NCBI GenBank assembly: GCA_031288615.1 | Contig: JAITRC010000017.1 | Location: forward strand, 1-6,619 | Direction: 5' to 3' | Length of the DNA stretch: 6,619 bases | Origin: Tannerellaceae bacterium | GTDB taxonomy: Bacteria; Bacteroidota; Bacteroidia; Bacteroidales; Tannerellaceae | Part shown: in pieces, positions 5,860 to 6,619 of the stretch | How positions within the stretch are numbered: the stretch's first letter is position 1 | Layout: the number at the start of each line of letters is the position of its first letter | The notes under the pieces: generated by a model | What the model was told of the DNA's origin: nothing | Seen by the model: only the letters and a program-made list of their open reading frames with translations | Databases searched by the model: none | Translations under genes and position numbers: made by a program

Positions 5860-6072
5860 TTACGCCCTCTTCTCGCTTTTTTTGGGTAATTTATCTCGAA
5901 TAGAGAGCAATTCTTCGAGTAACCGCACTTTTTCTTGTTTCAATGTTGTATTTTCCGCGTGAAGTCGCTCGTTTTCCCGTGCCAACTCCTCAATCCGTTG
6001 CAATGCGTAATCTGAAGGCATAGGAGCGGAAACAGCTATAGGGGTAGGAACGTCCTCTATACTTGCTTTTCT
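5860..6072 (-). CDS. C-terminal leucine-zipper-like coiled coil of a gene cut off by CRISPR repeat 2
   Basis: Only the last roughly 70 codons remain. The 5' (right-hand) end runs into the repeat at 6073. A frame continues into the repeat to a TTG, but that part (MKAIHN) is only translated repeat and should not be annotated. The visible protein has a short Pro/Ser/Ala linker (D-V-P-T-P-I-A-V-S-A-P-M-P) and then a clear coiled coil. Its heptad leucines run L-x6-L-x6-L-x6-L-x6-I across E-E-L-A-R-E-N-E-R-L-H-A-E-N-T-T-L-K-Q-E-K-V-R-L-L-E-E-L, and the end is basic (K-K-S-E-K-R-A). It converges on the lipoprotein gene with a 41-bp gap. Such tails occur in phage repressor-like and DNA-binding proteins with an N-terminal helix-turn-helix, but the domain that would show this is missing. 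Confidence 0.68.
   Translation of the reverse strand, partial: RKASIEDVPTPIAVSAPMPSDYALQRIEELARENERLHAENTTLKQEKVRLLEELLSIRDKLPKKSEKRA
6043..6072 (+). other. Putative CRISPR spacer left of repeat 2
   Basis: The 30 bp to the left of the second repeat begin GGTAGGAACGTCC and lie within the truncated coiled-coil gene, on the strand opposite to its coding strand. If this is a spacer, it targets that gene. No frame slip is visible here, but the region encodes a low-complexity linker, so one could be missed. Confidence 0.45.
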
Positions 6073-6105
6073 GTTGTGAATTGCTTTCAATTATTGCTAC
6101 CTTTG
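6073..6105 (+). promoter_or_regulatory. Bacteroides-type promoter inside CRISPR repeat 2
   Basis: This has the same arrangement as in the first copy: GTTG at 6073-6076 as the -33 element and TACCTTTG at 6098-6105 as the -7 element, 21 bp apart. It points right, into block C. Confidence 0.6.
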
Positions 6106-6119
6106 AAGTCGGAGACAAC
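6073..6119 (+). CRISPR. CRISPR repeat, type II-C Bacteroidetes-like, copy 2 (isolated)
   Basis: This is identical at all 47 positions to the copy at 4599-4645 and in the same orientation. Both copies are preceded by CT, but the other flanks differ (TTTT before, TTGG after), so the unit is 47 bp. Perfect conservation across 1.4 kb of unrelated DNA argues for one recent array as the source. It divides the truncated minus-strand gene on the left from the AT-rich helical-protein gene on the right. Confidence 0.85.
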
Positions 6120-6149
6120 TTGGTAGGAACATTAGTTGCTTGTCATACA
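6120..6149 (+). other. Putative CRISPR spacer right of repeat 2
   Basis: The 30 bp following the second repeat begin TTGGTAGGAACATTAG and read in frame with block C coding sequence (L-V-G-T-L-V-A-C-H-T). If this is a spacer, it targets the sense strand of that gene. It shares GGTAGGAAC with the putative spacer at 6043-6072, probably by chance. Confidence 0.45.
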
Positions 6150-6619
6150 GAACAACAAGGCGTACTGAAAGATATAGACGATAGCGAAAATGAGATTAAA
6201 GGTTTCAACGCTTTAATTACCGTTAAATTACAGCAATTACAAAGCTTGTAAGAAAAAACCTATAACTATTTGAGCACTGTAAATGCAGTAGTAAAAAACG
6301 GGAAAGACATCGTTTATGCTTCTCAAATCGCAGCACAAATAGGAGAGTATCAATCGCAAGCGGCGAAACTCGCAGCAGGCGACCCTGAATTACTATTAGT
6401 GGTTGCCAAGACCGAATATGAACTTATTACACGGAGTACAGATTTACTGGTTCACATCTACAATGTGTCTCTGGCCGGCGGAGAAAAGAATCTTTTAGAT
6501 AACAAGCAACGGATTGACCTTTGTACGCATGTTGTCGGGGAACTCAAACGTATGAGGGCTTTAGCATATTCTGTTACCCGGCAACTTAAATCCGCTAAAA
6601 GAAGCGGCATTATCAAAAC
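6120..6619 (+). pseudogene. Interior of a helical protein, possibly conjugative-transfer (VirB5/TraI-like), with an in-frame TAA
   Basis: The frame is open from the repeat edge, L-V-G-T-L-V-A-C-H-T-E-Q-Q-G-V-L-K-D-I, to a TAA at 6249-6251. It then continues in the same frame without a stop to the window end (122 more codons: E-K-T-Y-N-Y-L-S-T-V ... D-L-C-T-H-V-V-G-E-L-K-R-M-R-A-L-A-Y-S-V). Both halves share composition and an Ala/Gln/Lys-rich helical character, so they look like one gene. The TAA could be a CAA or GAA codon with one substitution. The 5' end is lost at the repeat and the 3' end lies outside. Long helices with a late 'L...R.LAY.VTRQLKSAK' segment recall periplasmic conjugation proteins of Bacteroidetes ICEs and plasmids. 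That is recognition by feel, at about one chance in three. It is more AT-rich than blocks A and B. Confidence 0.55.

Noticed and set aside
5819..5860. A terminator between the convergent lipoprotein and coiled-coil genes.
   Set aside because: There is a T-run near 5877-5881 but no stable GC stem beside it. I could not support an intrinsic terminator for either strand.
5860..6090. A start codon (TTG at 6088-6090) for the minus-strand coiled-coil gene.
   Set aside because: That codon and the next ones lie inside the CRISPR repeat. The true start belongs to sequence not present here, so I annotate the gene as 5'-truncated at 6072.
4599..6119. The two 47-bp copies as target-site duplications or ends of a transposon carrying block B.
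   Set aside because: A 47-bp duplication is far longer than known transposon duplications, no transposase or integrase lies between them, and the DNA left of copy 1 and right of copy 2 does not rejoin into one gene (portal versus a transfer-like protein).
4599..6119. A normal CRISPR array or a phage-encoded mini-array.
   Set aside because: The repeats are 1.4 kb apart with genes between, no third repeat is present, and there are no cas genes, leader or tracrRNA anti-repeat in the window.

Overview
The window looks like gut Bacteroidales DNA (Bacteroides, Parabacteroides, Prevotella or a relative) made mostly of phage genes. Three things point to the host group. A 47-bp sequence present twice closely resembles the type II-C CRISPR repeats of Bacteroides. 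That sequence contains an exact Bacteroides-type -7 box (TAnnTTTG). Start codons follow AT-rich leaders with no strong Shine-Dalgarno. I ran no database search; family calls rest on motifs read by eye.

The window divides into three unrelated blocks, and both boundaries are a single 47-bp CRISPR-like repeat (4599-4645 and 6073-6119). Block A (1 to about 4598) is the late/packaging region of a tailed phage or prophage. It holds the 3' part of a repeat-rich tail fibre gene, a small membrane protein, a P27-like small terminase, an HK97-type large terminase, and the first quarter or so of an HK97-type portal gene that stops at the first repeat. Block B (4646-6072) holds a small membrane protein translationally coupled to a 312-residue lipoprotein, and, converging on them, the C-terminal coiled coil of a gene whose 5' end is cut off by the second repeat. 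Block C (6120-6619) is visibly more AT-rich. It carries the interior of one helical protein, interrupted by a TAA codon and running off the window. It resembles conjugative-transfer proteins of Bacteroidetes mobile elements, at low confidence.

The main observation is that mobile-element coding sequence is broken exactly at CRISPR repeats, on both sides, twice. The simplest reading is that the roughly 30 bp flanking each repeat are spacers, and that the contig was stitched from protospacer-bearing phage or ICE DNA into a host array (spacer-repeat-spacer) and out again. The portal reading frame also slips at the predicted spacer edge. On that reading the window is a chimera, but it records which elements one Bacteroidales CRISPR array targets. 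If long reads instead showed the junctions to be real, CRISPR repeats would be acting as recombination or integration joints between mobile elements, which would be new. Within block A, terS, terL and portal form an ordinary packaging operon. A 26-27 bp near-identical motif at two gene borders is unexplained.
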